NCBI GenBank assembly: GCA_011174825.1
Contig: DUEZ01000062.1
Coordinates: 62,001 to 126,000 of the forward strand
DNA: 64,000 bases
Origin: Anaerolineae bacterium
GTDB lineage: Bacteria; Chloroflexota; Anaerolineae; Anaerolineales; E44-bin32
Direction of reading: 5' to 3'
Shown here: one piece after another, positions 8,090 through 16,363 of the stretch
How positions within the stretch are numbered: the stretch's first letter is position 1
How the letters are laid out: every line of letters starts with the position of its first letter
Translations under genes and position numbers: made by a program
The notes under the pieces: model-generated
The model's database searches: none
Told to the model about the DNA's origin: nothing
What the model saw: the letters and a program-made list of their open reading frames with translations, nothing else

Positions 8090-9100
8090 ATGGATCAAAG
8101 TGGAAGTTTAGATTATCAGATTATTCAAAAATCAGTGCCGACTTTCTATTTTGTCGGTGTAACCACGAGGCAATCCTCGATCATAGATATATTCCCTCTC
8201 TGGATGGAAGCTCTCGGTCGACCTGAAATTATCATGGAAGGTGTTGATCATGCATTACATGATCAGCGTCAAGCATATAGACAGACGGTCGCTCAAATTA
8301 AAAATGATCCGCTTTCGTTGGGCGGATTGATCACTGCACATAAGATCGATATTCTCGAAGCTGCAGGGGATATGTTTGATGTTCTCCATCCCTCGGCAGA
8401 AATCACAGGGGAGATCTCTTGTGTGTCAAAGCGAAATGGGATGCTTATAGGTCATGCAAAGGACCCTCTCACCTCAGGTATGAGCTTAGATGCCATGTTG
8501 GGTGAGGGCTACTTTGGCCGTATGGGGGGTGAGGTGCTCATCTTCGGAGCTGGTGGATCAGGCAAGGCGATTTGCTTGCATTTCATACACAAGGAGGACC
8601 TTGGGGATCGGCCGAAGCGCATCGTGGTTGTCAACCGATCTAAACCTCGGCTTGATCAGCTTCAATTGATGGTCGAGAACTTAAACACAGACATTAATTT
8701 CGAGTACATATGCAATGAGGACCCAAAGCACAATGACGAGATAATGGCAGGGTTAGCCGAAGGAAGTGTTGTCATCAACGCAACTGGGCTTGGCAAGGAT
8801 CGACCGGGTTCTCCTATCACGGATAAGGGGCTGTTCCCTCGGAAGGGGATAGCATGGGAGATAAACTACAGAGGCGAGCTTGATTTTTGGTATCAAGCCA
8901 TAGCCCAGGTTAGTCCGCGAAATCTAACGGTGGAAGATGGCTGGTTGTACTTCCTCCATGGCTGGACTCAACACATCGCTGAGGTTCTACACCTTGAGAT
9001 CACGTCAGATATATTCAGTCGTTTATCAGAGATCGCAGAGGAATTAAGGCCGAGTCTTGTACCTCAGCCTCGGCCGGGAGCGAGCGGTTCAATGAAATGA
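8090..9100 (+). CDS. Shikimate/quinate dehydrogenase-like (AroE family) oxidoreductase
   Basis: A 336-residue protein with AroE architecture: an N-terminal substrate domain with TAHK, equivalent to the T-x-P-H-K catalytic Lys segment, then a Rossmann domain with GAGGSGKA, NRSKPRL and NATGLGKD. It is about 60 residues longer than typical AroE, the usual NTDG motif is not intact (GHAKD), and the C-terminal helix differs. It follows the aldolase by 160 bp on the same strand. The context (isomerase, hydroxyacid dehydrogenase, aldolase) argues for a catabolic polyol or cyclitol-type substrate rather than aromatic amino acid synthesis. No other aro genes are nearby. Confidence 0.75.
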   Translation: MDQSGSLDYQIIQKSVPTFYFVGVTTRQSSIIDIFPLWMEALGRPEIIMEGVDHALHDQRQAYRQTVAQIKNDPLSLGGLITAHKIDILEAAGDMFDVLHPSAEITGEISCVSKRNGMLIGHAKDPLTSGMSLDAMLGEGYFGRMGGEVLIFGAGGSGKAICLHFIHKEDLGDRPKRIVVVNRSKPRLDQLQLMVENLNTDINFEYICNEDPKHNDEIMAGLAEGSVVINATGLGKDRPGSPITDKGLFPRKGIAWEINYRGELDFWYQAIAQVSPRNLTVEDGWLYFLHGWTQHIAEVLHLEITSDIFSRLSEIAEELRPSLVPQPRPGASGSMK

Positions 9101-9157
9101 AAGTGAAAGTTAGTAAACTCGGTTGTTAGACTCCCGATCTCCTATCGGTAATCGCTT

Positions 9158-10303
9158 CTATAACCTCTTCTCATACACTCGATGTGTCCTATAAACCTTT
9201 CCACCGATTAATTGGACAGCGCGATTCGTCATCATATTATTTTCGAGAATCCAGCTTCCTTCTGCATAGGTGTATCCCCTACGACTGGCGTTCTTTGCAA
9301 CCTCGAGGTACATCAAAGCATCGACGCCCAATCCGCGATATTCAGGCATCACTCCCAGAGCGTACACCCGCATCCATTCAATACCCCCTCGCACCTTCCA
9401 ATGCCAAGCTAATTTCAGCATGGACAAGATCTCCGGTGTACCGGGTCGAGGATAGGCTTTGTGCAAAGGCTGACATAAATCCGGCAGAGCAAGCGCCACT
9501 CCAATAACCTCGCCCTCGCGTTCTACCATTAGCACAATGTTTGGATCTAGCATCGATTTCATACCCGCCGCCATGTGTTCGATCTCAGGATCGGTCAATG
9601 GCACGAATCCCCAGTTACGCTCCCAGGAGCTGTTGTAAACACGCTTAAAGCGCTCAACCTCCTGGTCATAATCCTTCATATTGATCGTTCGTACGAGGAG
9701 GTTTCGCCGCGCTTTAACCTTATCGACCACTCGCACCAGTTTGGGTGGAAGGTTTTGTAAGAAATTCTCTAACTCAATTTTGTATGACCATAGGTCCATA
9801 GCCTTCTGATACCCGGCTGCTTCAACGTAATCCATGTAACGAGGAGGATTATAGGGCATGAGGACCCGCGGTACGCCATCAAAGCCATCAACCAACATCC
9901 CAACCTCATCATTGGTTGAGAATTGCGCGGGACCCAAGATAGAGTCGTGTCCAGCACGCGAGGCAAACTCATCAGCTTGCTGAAATAACGCCGAGGCAGC
10001 CTCTTGATCCTCTAAAACCTCGAAGAAACCGAAGAACCCCGTGTTCACACCTTGGAAATCGTTGTACAAATCATTGGTGAAGGCAGCGATGGTACCAACA
10101 ATTTTGGGTCCTCGGTGTGCAAGGTAATACTCTACGGTCGCATGTTCGAAAAAAGGATTGTGTTCCGGATCGAGGAACTCGACCCGTTCAGAGAGCAAAG
10201 GTGGCACCCAGTAGCGATTTTCGCGGTAGACCTCCCAAGGGAAGTGGATGAAATCCATCAAATCATCTTTACTTTGAACTTGAGAAATCTTTAACTCAGT
10301 CAT
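9158..10303 (-). CDS. GNAT-fold N-acyltransferase, candidate bacterial ceramide synthase
   Basis: A 381-residue protein of the acyl-CoA N-acyltransferase superfamily. The C-terminal half shows the GNAT acyl-CoA loop PEYRGLGVDALMY near residues 325-337, and the N-terminal half resembles large uncharacterised GNAT-like proteins. It is the third gene of a minus-strand operon after a serine-palmitoyltransferase-like enzyme and an NAD-dependent reductase. That trio matches the published Caulobacter ceramide pathway, in which a GNAT-like bCerS acylates 3-ketosphinganine. A good ribosome site (GGAGGATC) precedes the ATG. The function is inferred from context; the fold is fairly secure. Confidence 0.72.
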   Translation of the reverse strand: MTELKISQVQSKDDLMDFIHFPWEVYRENRYWVPPLLSERVEFLDPEHNPFFEHATVEYYLAHRGPKIVGTIAAFTNDLYNDFQGVNTGFFGFFEVLEDQEAASALFQQADEFASRAGHDSILGPAQFSTNDEVGMLVDGFDGVPRVLMPYNPPRYMDYVEAAGYQKAMDLWSYKIELENFLQNLPPKLVRVVDKVKARRNLLVRTINMKDYDQEVERFKRVYNSSWERNWGFVPLTDPEIEHMAAGMKSMLDPNIVLMVEREGEVIGVALALPDLCQPLHKAYPRPGTPEILSMLKLAWHWKVRGGIEWMRVYALGVMPEYRGLGVDALMYLEVAKNASRRGYTYAEGSWILENNMMTNRAVQLIGGKVYRTHRVYEKRL

Positions 10304-10355
10304 GGGGATCCTCCTTAGATCTGGTAGATAATTATATCTTGGCCAGTTTCTTTGA

Positions 10356-11336
10356 CTAAATCATTCCTTGTTCGAGGTACCAGTCATACGCATCCTGAGC
10401 AGCTTGGCGAAATGGGAGCGGTTGGGGCAGCTCGAGTTCCTTCTGTGCTTTGGATGTGTCGCAATAGAGGTACTGACAACTGCGTCGCAATTGGCTGCTA
10501 TTGAACGGTAGGGTGATTACAGGGCGTACCCAGTCGATAAGCCTTGCAGCTGGCTCGATCACCTGACGAGGAATTCTTAGCCATGGTGGTCGTCTGCCCA
10601 CGATTTCTGTCAAGATGGTGAAGACTTCGCGGAGCGGAAGATTCTCGCCTCCAAGGATGTATCGTTCACCGGACTGTCCTTGCCGCGCAGCAGCCAGATG
10701 GCCGGTGACGACATCATCGACGTGAATATAATTCGCACCACCTTCCACCCAGAAAAAACCCCATCCTTTGGCAGCCTCGATCACCATGGTTCCACTGATG
10801 CGGTTAATGTCACCAGGGCCTAGCACGATCGATGGGTTGAGGATGACAAGTTCAATACCTTGTGCTGAGACTTTGCGGGCTTCGATCTCCGCCAGGAATT
10901 TTGAGTAGCCGTATGGGAATAGGTTCGGAGGGAGATTAAAGTTGTGCCCTTCACTTAATAATTCTCCCCGTCCTGGAACACCCATCGCAGCAAGCGAGCT
11001 CGTAAGCATAACGCGCTGTACCCCGGCTTCTTCCGCAGCGAACATCACGTTACGAGTACCTTCGATTGATGTCTTTAGTACGAGTTCAGGATAGCGCCAG
11101 TAATCCGATTGAGCAGCCGTGTGGAACACCCAATCTACACCTTTGAACGCAGACCTCAGGGTCTCCGGTTCAAGAATATCTCCGACGACTCGCTCTACAG
11201 GTAAATCCGCCAAAACATCAAGTGGGGATGTCTTTCGATGTAGTGAACGCACGGAATAACCGTGCGTTACTAATCTCCGGCATAGAGCCGAACCAATGAA
11301 ACCTGTCGAACCAGTGACCAGAACCGTCTTAGTCAA
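10356..11336 (-). CDS. NAD(P)-dependent epimerase/3-beta-HSD-like reductase, candidate ceramide reductase (CerR)
   Basis: A 326-residue extended SDR. The Rossmann motif TGSTGFIGSAL is at residues 8-18, and the catalytic Tyr-Lys pair is in YGYSK near residues 143-147. The family includes epimerases, dihydroflavonol reductases and 3-beta-hydroxysteroid dehydrogenases. Its start overlaps the stop of the upstream serine-palmitoyltransferase-like gene by 8 bp, so the two are almost certainly co-translated. In bacterial sphingolipid synthesis a reductase of this superfamily (CerR) reduces the 3-keto group of the oxidised ceramide. That role fits the order SPT, reductase, acyltransferase seen here but is unproven. 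Confidence 0.78.
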   Translation of the reverse strand: MTKTVLVTGSTGFIGSALCRRLVTHGYSVRSLHRKTSPLDVLADLPVERVVGDILEPETLRSAFKGVDWVFHTAAQSDYWRYPELVLKTSIEGTRNVMFAAEEAGVQRVMLTSSLAAMGVPGRGELLSEGHNFNLPPNLFPYGYSKFLAEIEARKVSAQGIELVILNPSIVLGPGDINRISGTMVIEAAKGWGFFWVEGGANYIHVDDVVTGHLAAARQGQSGERYILGGENLPLREVFTILTEIVGRRPPWLRIPRQVIEPAARLIDWVRPVITLPFNSSQLRRSCQYLYCDTSKAQKELELPQPLPFRQAAQDAYDWYLEQGMI

Positions 11337-12522
11337 TCAATCCCAACTCCCGACCGACTCCACCCAGGATATTCAAAGCCCGGTCAATTTGCTCATCCGT
11401 GTGAGTGGCCATATAGCTGGTGCGTATTAAGCATTGGTCGGGAGGGACTGCAGGGTCCACGACAGCATTGGTATAGAGACCGGCCTCGAAACACATCTTC
11501 CAAGCCAAGAACGTCTCTTCCATCCCTCCGATAATGACGGGGATGATTGGGGTAACGCTTGGGCCGGTGTTAAAGCCCATCGCTTTTAGACCAGTTCGCA
11601 TACGCTCGGTGACTTCCCAAAGACGCTCGCAATGCTGGGGTTCGTTTTCGATGATATCCAACGCAGCAATGACCGTTGCCACATTGGAGGCCGGCATCGA
11701 AGCGCTGAATATCAGCGAACGTGCGGTGTGTTGGATATAGTGAAGCGTCTCCCTGTCCCCGGCGATGAAGCCTCCCAAGGAGGCGAAGGATTTGCTGAAG
11801 GTCCCCATAATCAAGTCAACCTGGTCTGTAACCCCAAAGTGAGCCGACGTGCCGTGGCCATTTCCCATCACACCGAAACTATGGGCATCGTCTACCATCA
11901 AGCGGGCATTGTATTTCTGGCAGATGGGAATGATCTCGGGTAAAGGTGCCAAATCGCCGCCCATACTATAGACGCCGTCAACGATAACCAAACGCCCGGC
12001 TTTCTTATTAATCTTGCTCAAAACACGCTCGAGGTGCTCGACGTTGTTGTGAGAGAAACGCCGTAACTCACCTAATGAGAGCATACATCCATCCACAATG
12101 CTTGCATGGTCGTCCTTATCCGTTACTACCACATCACCACGTCCTACGATGGAAGAAATCACCCCAAGGTTGACCTGATAGCCTGTGCTGAAAACGAGGG
12201 CCGCCTCTTTATTCACGAATGTCGCCAGGCGTTCTTCTAATTCCTTGTGTAGAGCAAGGGTGCCATTGAGAAAACGAGAGCCTGTGCAACTTGTGCCGAA
12301 GCGTTTAACGGCATCAATAGCAGCTTGGCGAACGCGGGGATCCGTGGTCAATCCAAGATAGTTGTTCGAGCCGATCATGAGGATTTTTCGCCCATCGATG
12401 ACCACCTCTGTGCCCTCTGTGTCTTCAAGCGGGAGAAAATAGGGATAAAGGCCGGCTTCTTGCATCTCCCGGGCTCTCACAAATTGTCCGCATTTCTCGA
12501 AGATATCCATTCCCATTTCCAT
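11329..12522 (-). CDS. Serine palmitoyltransferase-like alpha-oxoamine synthase
   Basis: A PLP-dependent enzyme of the alpha-oxoamine synthase family (serine palmitoyltransferase, KBL, BioF, HemA), about 397 residues. The PLP lysine lies in GTFSKSFASLGGF, closer to bacterial SPT (GTFSKS) than to KBL (GTLGKA) or BioF (GTLSKA). DDAHSFGVMG holds the PLP-binding Asp/His, and SNNYLGL is the usual N-terminal motif. No bio genes or threonine dehydrogenase are adjacent; the downstream reductase and acyltransferase instead suggest condensation of serine with an acyl thioester to 3-ketosphinganine. The start is uncertain: ATGs at 12522, 12516 and 12510 are all plausible and the last has the best purine-rich leader. 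It heads the operon. Confidence 0.82.
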   Translation of the reverse strand: MEMGMDIFEKCGQFVRAREMQEAGLYPYFLPLEDTEGTEVVIDGRKILMIGSNNYLGLTTDPRVRQAAIDAVKRFGTSCTGSRFLNGTLALHKELEERLATFVNKEAALVFSTGYQVNLGVISSIVGRGDVVVTDKDDHASIVDGCMLSLGELRRFSHNNVEHLERVLSKINKKAGRLVIVDGVYSMGGDLAPLPEIIPICQKYNARLMVDDAHSFGVMGNGHGTSAHFGVTDQVDLIMGTFSKSFASLGGFIAGDRETLHYIQHTARSLIFSASMPASNVATVIAALDIIENEPQHCERLWEVTERMRTGLKAMGFNTGPSVTPIIPVIIGGMEETFLAWKMCFEAGLYTNAVVDPAVPPDQCLIRTSYMATHTDEQIDRALNILGGVGRELGLID

Positions 12523-12852
12523 TCGGTATTTAGGAGTTCTCACAATGCATAACACCTCGTTCGTGCCAACGTTTTGCCCCCATCACGATCTGGCATTTCC
12601 CAAGGTAACTAAGCTGAGACATGGTTGATTGTACCAAGAAAGATTGAGATTGCTACTCTGTGTATATGCTGACTTATTCTATGTGGATCATGGAGCGAGG
12701 ATTGGATTGGTTGGCGGTATACTCGTAAAGCGATCTTATCGAGGACTTTCGTTATTGAATACCTCGGAGACCATTTACCTTTCTATTGTGATCCTCAAAG
12801 ATGGGTTATAGGCTCTGAACTGTCAAACACTTTATTATAAGGCAATGTAGCG

Positions 12853-12935
12853 GCAATTCATGCCGTCTCGCTCCCTGGCCGGCTGAAAGAGCCGAGTGTT
12901 TTTCTCGGCGTCTCGCGGTACGAACGGTGAATTGC
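12853..12935. repeat. Inverted-repeat element with GCAATTC ends (copy A)
   Basis: The left end GCAATTCATGCCGTCTCGC and the right end CGAACGGTGAATTGC form imperfect inverted termini. An internal hairpin GCCGAG/CTCGGC with a T-rich loop lies at about 12891-12909. A related element in opposite orientation occurs at 56742-56797, sharing both ends and the CTGGCCGG-like middle. It lies in the ~530 bp gap between the ceramide-type operon and the aldo/keto reductase. Nothing else convincing was seen in that gap. Confidence 0.6.
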
Positions 12936-13056
12936 GCATTCATATTTATTTGTGGCAGCTGTATTAGCGTACAATTATGTTTCTATATTTTGAAGAGCCT
13001 GTTTAAAGACTGATCTTATGATCACGACGTCAGCAGAAACGAGAAGGGAGCTATTA

Positions 13057-14025
13057 ATGAGGAAAAGACAACTGGGATGGACCGACCTTCACTTAACAAC
13101 GATAGGATTGGGGACATGGGCGCTAGGAGGAGGAGAATGGGAGTGGGGCTGGGGACCACAGGATGATCGGGAATCCATCGTTACGATTCGGCGCGCACTC
13201 GACCTGGGGATTAATTGGATTGACACCGCAGCAGTATATGGACTCGGCCGATCTGAAGAGGTCATCGGGAAGGCGCTTAGATTGATCGACGAACGGCCCA
13301 TCATCGCCACCAAATGCAGTTTGGTCTGGGGAGAGGACAGAGTCGTAATTAATAGTCTAAAGAAGAAGAGCGTGAAGGAGGAGGTTGAAGCTTCCTTGAA
13401 GAGATTAGGGGTAGAGATCATTGATCTGTATCAGATCCATTGGCCAAACCCAGAGGAGGAGATCGAGGAAGGGTGGGGGGCAATCGCTGATCTGGTTAAG
13501 GAAGGCAAAATTCGCTATGCCGGGGTGTCGAATTTTAAGATCGAGCAGCTGAAACGCATCCAACCTATCCACCGAGTGGCCTCTCTCCAGCCGCCATACA
13601 GCATGCTGAGACGTGGGATTGAGGATGAGACCCTCGCGTACTGCGCGGAGCATGATATCGGTGTGATCGTTTATAGTCCTATGCAGAAAGGGATCTTGAC
13701 TGATAAGTTCTCAAGGGAATGGGCTTTAGGCTTGCCGGAAAGTGATCATCGGGCTCGTGACTCACGATTTCAAGAACCCATGCTGAGTGTGAACGTAGAA
13801 TTTGTCGAGGGGTTGCGGGAGATGGCAAAGGAGAAAGGTAAGACCATCGCGCAGCTTGCCATCGCATGGACACTTCGTCGCCCAGAGGTCACTGCAGCGA
13901 TCGTAGGGGCGAGGAAGCCGTACCAGATCGAAGAAACCGTCCAGGCTGGTGAATGGGAGCTAACTGAGGAAGAGATTGAAAGGATCGCAGAACTGCTCGA
14001 CAAACGACCTGATGTAATCGAGTAG
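13057..14025 (+). CDS. Aldo/keto reductase
   Basis: A 322-residue (beta/alpha)8 NAD(P)H-dependent oxidoreductase. The catalytic tetrad is visible: Asp and Tyr in WIDTAAVYG, Lys in IATKCS, and His in YQIHWP. GVSN and the C-terminal IVGARKPYQIEE loop for NADP binding are typical of the Tas/YajO-like subgroup. The start at 13057 (MRKRQLG) is preferred because GGGAG lies 8 nt upstream and the family begins there; an upstream ATG at 13018 would add 13 residues. It is monocistronic on the plus strand, and the substrate cannot be assigned. Confidence 0.9.
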   Translation: MRKRQLGWTDLHLTTIGLGTWALGGGEWEWGWGPQDDRESIVTIRRALDLGINWIDTAAVYGLGRSEEVIGKALRLIDERPIIATKCSLVWGEDRVVINSLKKKSVKEEVEASLKRLGVEIIDLYQIHWPNPEEEIEEGWGAIADLVKEGKIRYAGVSNFKIEQLKRIQPIHRVASLQPPYSMLRRGIEDETLAYCAEHDIGVIVYSPMQKGILTDKFSREWALGLPESDHRARDSRFQEPMLSVNVEFVEGLREMAKEKGKTIAQLAIAWTLRRPEVTAAIVGARKPYQIEETVQAGEWELTEEEIERIAELLDKRPDVIE

Positions 14026-14181
14026 ATCAGTTCATTCTTTTTGGTTATCATTTCGAGAATATTTGAATTAACGAAGGACTGTATTACTTAGCGGGTAGGG
14101 TATTTATAGATTTTCTTGGGAGGAGAAAGTGAGCTTTTGGTAGTTAGAATTTAGTACAAAAAACCAGATCCAGGTGACAAA

Positions 14182-14220
14182 ACAAACCTCACGGTGCTTC
14201 TGAGCTACCGTGAGGTTTGT
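14182..14220 (-). terminator. Rho-independent terminator of tRNA-Pro
   Basis: A perfect 14-bp inverted repeat (14182-14195 with 14207-14220) around an 11-nt loop. On the minus strand it is followed by a T-rich tract TTTGTC. It begins 2 nt downstream of the tRNA 3' end. Confidence 0.8.
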
Positions 14221-14222
14221 AG

Positions 14223-14297
14223 TCGGGGCGGGCGGATTTGAACCGCCGACCTCACGGACCCGAACCGTGCGCTCTATCCGGGCTGAGCCACGCCCCG
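14223..14297 (-). tRNA. tRNA-Pro (anticodon CGG)
   Basis: A 75-nt cloverleaf on the minus strand. The acceptor stem CGGGGCG pairs with CGCCCCG and the discriminator is A. The anticodon stem CACGG/CCGTG encloses TTCGGGT, giving anticodon CGG (codon CCG). The T arm is GGCGG-TTCAAAT-CCGCC. CCA is not encoded. Confidence 0.95.
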
Positions 14298-14404
14298 ATG
14301 GTGGTGCGATTATACTTCAGGCTTTGCCATACTTCAAACTGGATACTCTCTTTCTGTGCGTGTTGGAGAAAGCAACCTGGATTTTTGTCAAGAAATGAGC
14401 ACGA

Positions 14405-14452
14405 GGGCACCTGGGCGCATAGGCACCTGGGCACTCAAGCGCTTAGGTGCAG
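14405..14452. repeat. Degenerate 8-bp-period GGCAC/GTGCC array
   Basis: Units of the type GGGCACCT, GGGCGCAT, AGGCACCT and GGGCACTC follow each other with an 8-bp period. The same kind of array recurs at 14810, 56559, 59628, 59966 and 60200. Confidence 0.7.
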
Positions 14453-14534
14453 GTGAGAAATGCATCCCCGCAATTAAAGGCGCAATGGATGCGCAGGCTA
14501 AGTTCTGCGATTAAAGGAAGTCATCTCCCCAGAT

Positions 14535-14661
14535 GTCATTCTGAGTGAGCCCTTCGGCTTCGCTCAGGATAAACTCCGCGAGCGAAGAATCCCTATAGTG
14601 AAACTTTAATATTCCTAACATCGTAGGGATTCTTCGCGCCTATCGGCGCTCAGAATGACAT
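14535..14661. repeat. Dispersed CCTGAGC/GAAGG-type repeat in large inverted form
   Basis: GTCATTCTGAG at the left and CTCAGAATGACA at the right are inverted ends. Inside, GAAGAATCCCTA and TAGGGATTCTTCG are a second inverted pair. Related GTCATCCTGAGC...GAAGGAT sequence appears at 27724, 36021 and 56901. This repeat type is widespread in environmental bacterial genomes. Confidence 0.65.
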
Positions 14662-14672
14662 TTATAAAAAAT

Positions 14673-14700
14673 GTAGGGGCGCACGGCCGTGCGCCCCTAC
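14673..14700. repeat. 28-bp perfect palindrome, GTAGGGGC family
   Basis: GTAGGGGCGCACGG is followed directly by its exact reverse complement. Other members of the family lie at 19452, 27931, 40599 (looped variant) and 59815. Confidence 0.8.
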
Positions 14701-14809
14701 GACAATCTTAGACCATATAAATCCTCCAAGGGGATCGATATCAAATGTAGCCGAACCCTTTAGGGTGCGCAGAGATACGTAGGCTGAAGCCTGCGGTTAC
14801 ATATAAAAC

Positions 14810-14888
14810 GGGCACTTGGGCACCGGGCCACCTGGGCACCACGGTAACCTACTCACAGGTGCCTTGGCGCCGAAGCGCCTAAGTGCAC
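14810..14888. repeat. Degenerate 8-bp-period GGCAC/GTGCC array
   Basis: Runs GGGCACTT, GGGCACCG, GGCCACCT and GGGCACCA, then a section in the complementary sense (GGTGCCTT, GGCGCC, AAGTGCAC). Together the two parts could fold back on each other. Confidence 0.65.
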
Positions 14889-14899
14889 ATTGATAAGGT

Positions 14900-14932
14900 A
14901 CCTTCCCGCGAGCTTCAAACTCGCGGGAAGGT
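14900..14932 (-). terminator. Hairpin, ACCTTCCCGCGAG family, 3' of the GAF kinase
   Basis: A perfect 13-bp stem (14900-14912 with 14920-14932) and a 7-nt loop, 22 bp past the kinase stop. There is no U-run. Two related hairpins at 27535 and 56642 also lie at gene ends, so this is probably a dispersed repeat used as a 3' hairpin. Confidence 0.6.
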
Positions 14933-14954
14933 GATAATCGCTCTAGCCGCACCC

Positions 14955-16238
14955 CTAATCTGTCTTAAAAACCTTCGCTGCTGCTGAAGCACGACGTTCA
15001 TCAGCCGGGAGCATGAAACAGAATAGGCTCCCTACGCCCTCTTTACTCTCGCACCAGATTTGTCCATGATGCATCTCGACCATGGATTTCGCGATCGAGA
15101 GACCAAGTCCCATGCCGCCATGTTTTCTCGTCAGATGGGATTCAACTTGATAGAACCGATCAAAAACACGATCGATATCACCCTCAGGGATGCCGATCCC
15201 TGTATCCACGACGAATACTTTCACATATCCTGAAGCTTCTTCCGCTTTGACGCCTACTTGGCCTTCAGGATCCGTGAAAATCACCGCGTTCTGGACAAGG
15301 TTGGCCAATGCGACATCGATCTTCTCTCGGTCTCCATCGATCACGAGAGGGTTATCCTCAGGGACGTCATAGCTCAATGCAATGTTCTTCTTCTCGGCAG
15401 CTTCTTTAAAACGTCCTACGATATCTTCGATTACCTGACTCATCGAAAACGGCGCTCTACGTACCCTGGATTGTCCCTCATCTCTGTGCGCAATGGTTGC
15501 CATGTCCTCGATGATGGTTTTCAAGCGCATGGCACTTCGGATGATCACTTCCATCTGATCGTCATATTTATCTGCAATCTGTTCTTTGAGGAAGGTGGAG
15601 TGACCAAGGATCAATCCCAACGGTGTGCGTAATTCGTGAGAGGCGATCGCGATGAAGTCCGATTTCATACGGTCCAAGCGACGTAGATCCTCGTTCGCAA
15701 TTTGTAGGTCTTGAAGCAGACGGGCGTTTACAATCGCGATCGCAGCTTGAGAGGCCAATGTCTCTAGAATCGCCAGATCATCTTCGGTATAATTACGCTG
15801 TTCTCGTTTATTAACAGATTCAAGCACACCGATGGGTTCATCCTTGATGATCAAGGGTACACCGAGGATCGATCGGGTTTGGAAGTCCATCTTCCGATCG
15901 ACCTCGCGGTAGATACGGGGATCGTTGGTGGCGTCTTGGATGACCATCGGTCGGCAGTTCTTGAAGATCCACCCAGCGATGCTTGAATCTATGGGGACGC
16001 TGACTTGGCTTAGTGTATCTCGTTGAAAACCGGGTGCCGCCTCAAAGCGTAATTCGCCCGTAGCCGGATCATGCAGGAGGATCGACGCCGCTTCGCTTAG
16101 TGTCAACTCGCAAGCGACATCGACGATCATTTGCAGGAGTTCTTGAAGATCAAGTGTCGATGACAGGTTGCGGCTGATCTCCAGCAAGCGTTCGAGACGT
16201 TGAGTTGATGAACGGAAGGCAGGTTTCTTATCCGGCAT
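14955..16238 (-). CDS. GAF-domain sensor histidine kinase
   Basis: A 427-residue soluble histidine kinase. Residues ~20-170 form a GAF domain (ILLHDPATGELRFEAA, RSILGVPLIIKDEPIGVLE). A short linker leads to HisKA with the phosphorylated His201 in ASHELRTPLG. The HATPase domain has an N box (LVQNAVIFT), the G1 box DTGIGIP and the G2 box GGMGLGLSIAKSMVEMHHG. There are no membrane segments, so it senses a cytoplasmic ligand or a partner. No response regulator is adjacent, which makes it an orphan kinase. It is divergent from the inositol-phosphate synthase gene with a 125-bp gap. Confidence 0.92.
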   Translation of the reverse strand: MPDKKPAFRSSTQRLERLLEISRNLSSTLDLQELLQMIVDVACELTLSEAASILLHDPATGELRFEAAPGFQRDTLSQVSVPIDSSIAGWIFKNCRPMVIQDATNDPRIYREVDRKMDFQTRSILGVPLIIKDEPIGVLESVNKREQRNYTEDDLAILETLASQAAIAIVNARLLQDLQIANEDLRRLDRMKSDFIAIASHELRTPLGLILGHSTFLKEQIADKYDDQMEVIIRSAMRLKTIIEDMATIAHRDEGQSRVRRAPFSMSQVIEDIVGRFKEAAEKKNIALSYDVPEDNPLVIDGDREKIDVALANLVQNAVIFTDPEGQVGVKAEEASGYVKVFVVDTGIGIPEGDIDRVFDRFYQVESHLTRKHGGMGLGLSIAKSMVEMHHGQIWCESKEGVGSLFCFMLPADERRASAAAKVFKTD

Positions 16239-16363
16239 GTCCTTAACGTTAGAATGATTCTAGCACAGCCGGAAAGTGTAGCAAGGTGCTCTATAGTCTT
16301 ACTTAGGTTTTTGTTCTCGTAATTGCTATATTCATCCACAATAACAATTCCTAGGAGGCATGT

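Noticed and set aside
11329-12522. Assignment as BioF or 2-amino-3-ketobutyrate ligase
   Set aside because: Not excluded, but the PLP-lysine motif is SPT-like and no biotin or threonine-degradation genes are adjacent.
14405-14452. CRISPR array
   Set aside because: Units are only 8 bp, degenerate and contiguous, with no spacers and no cas genes.
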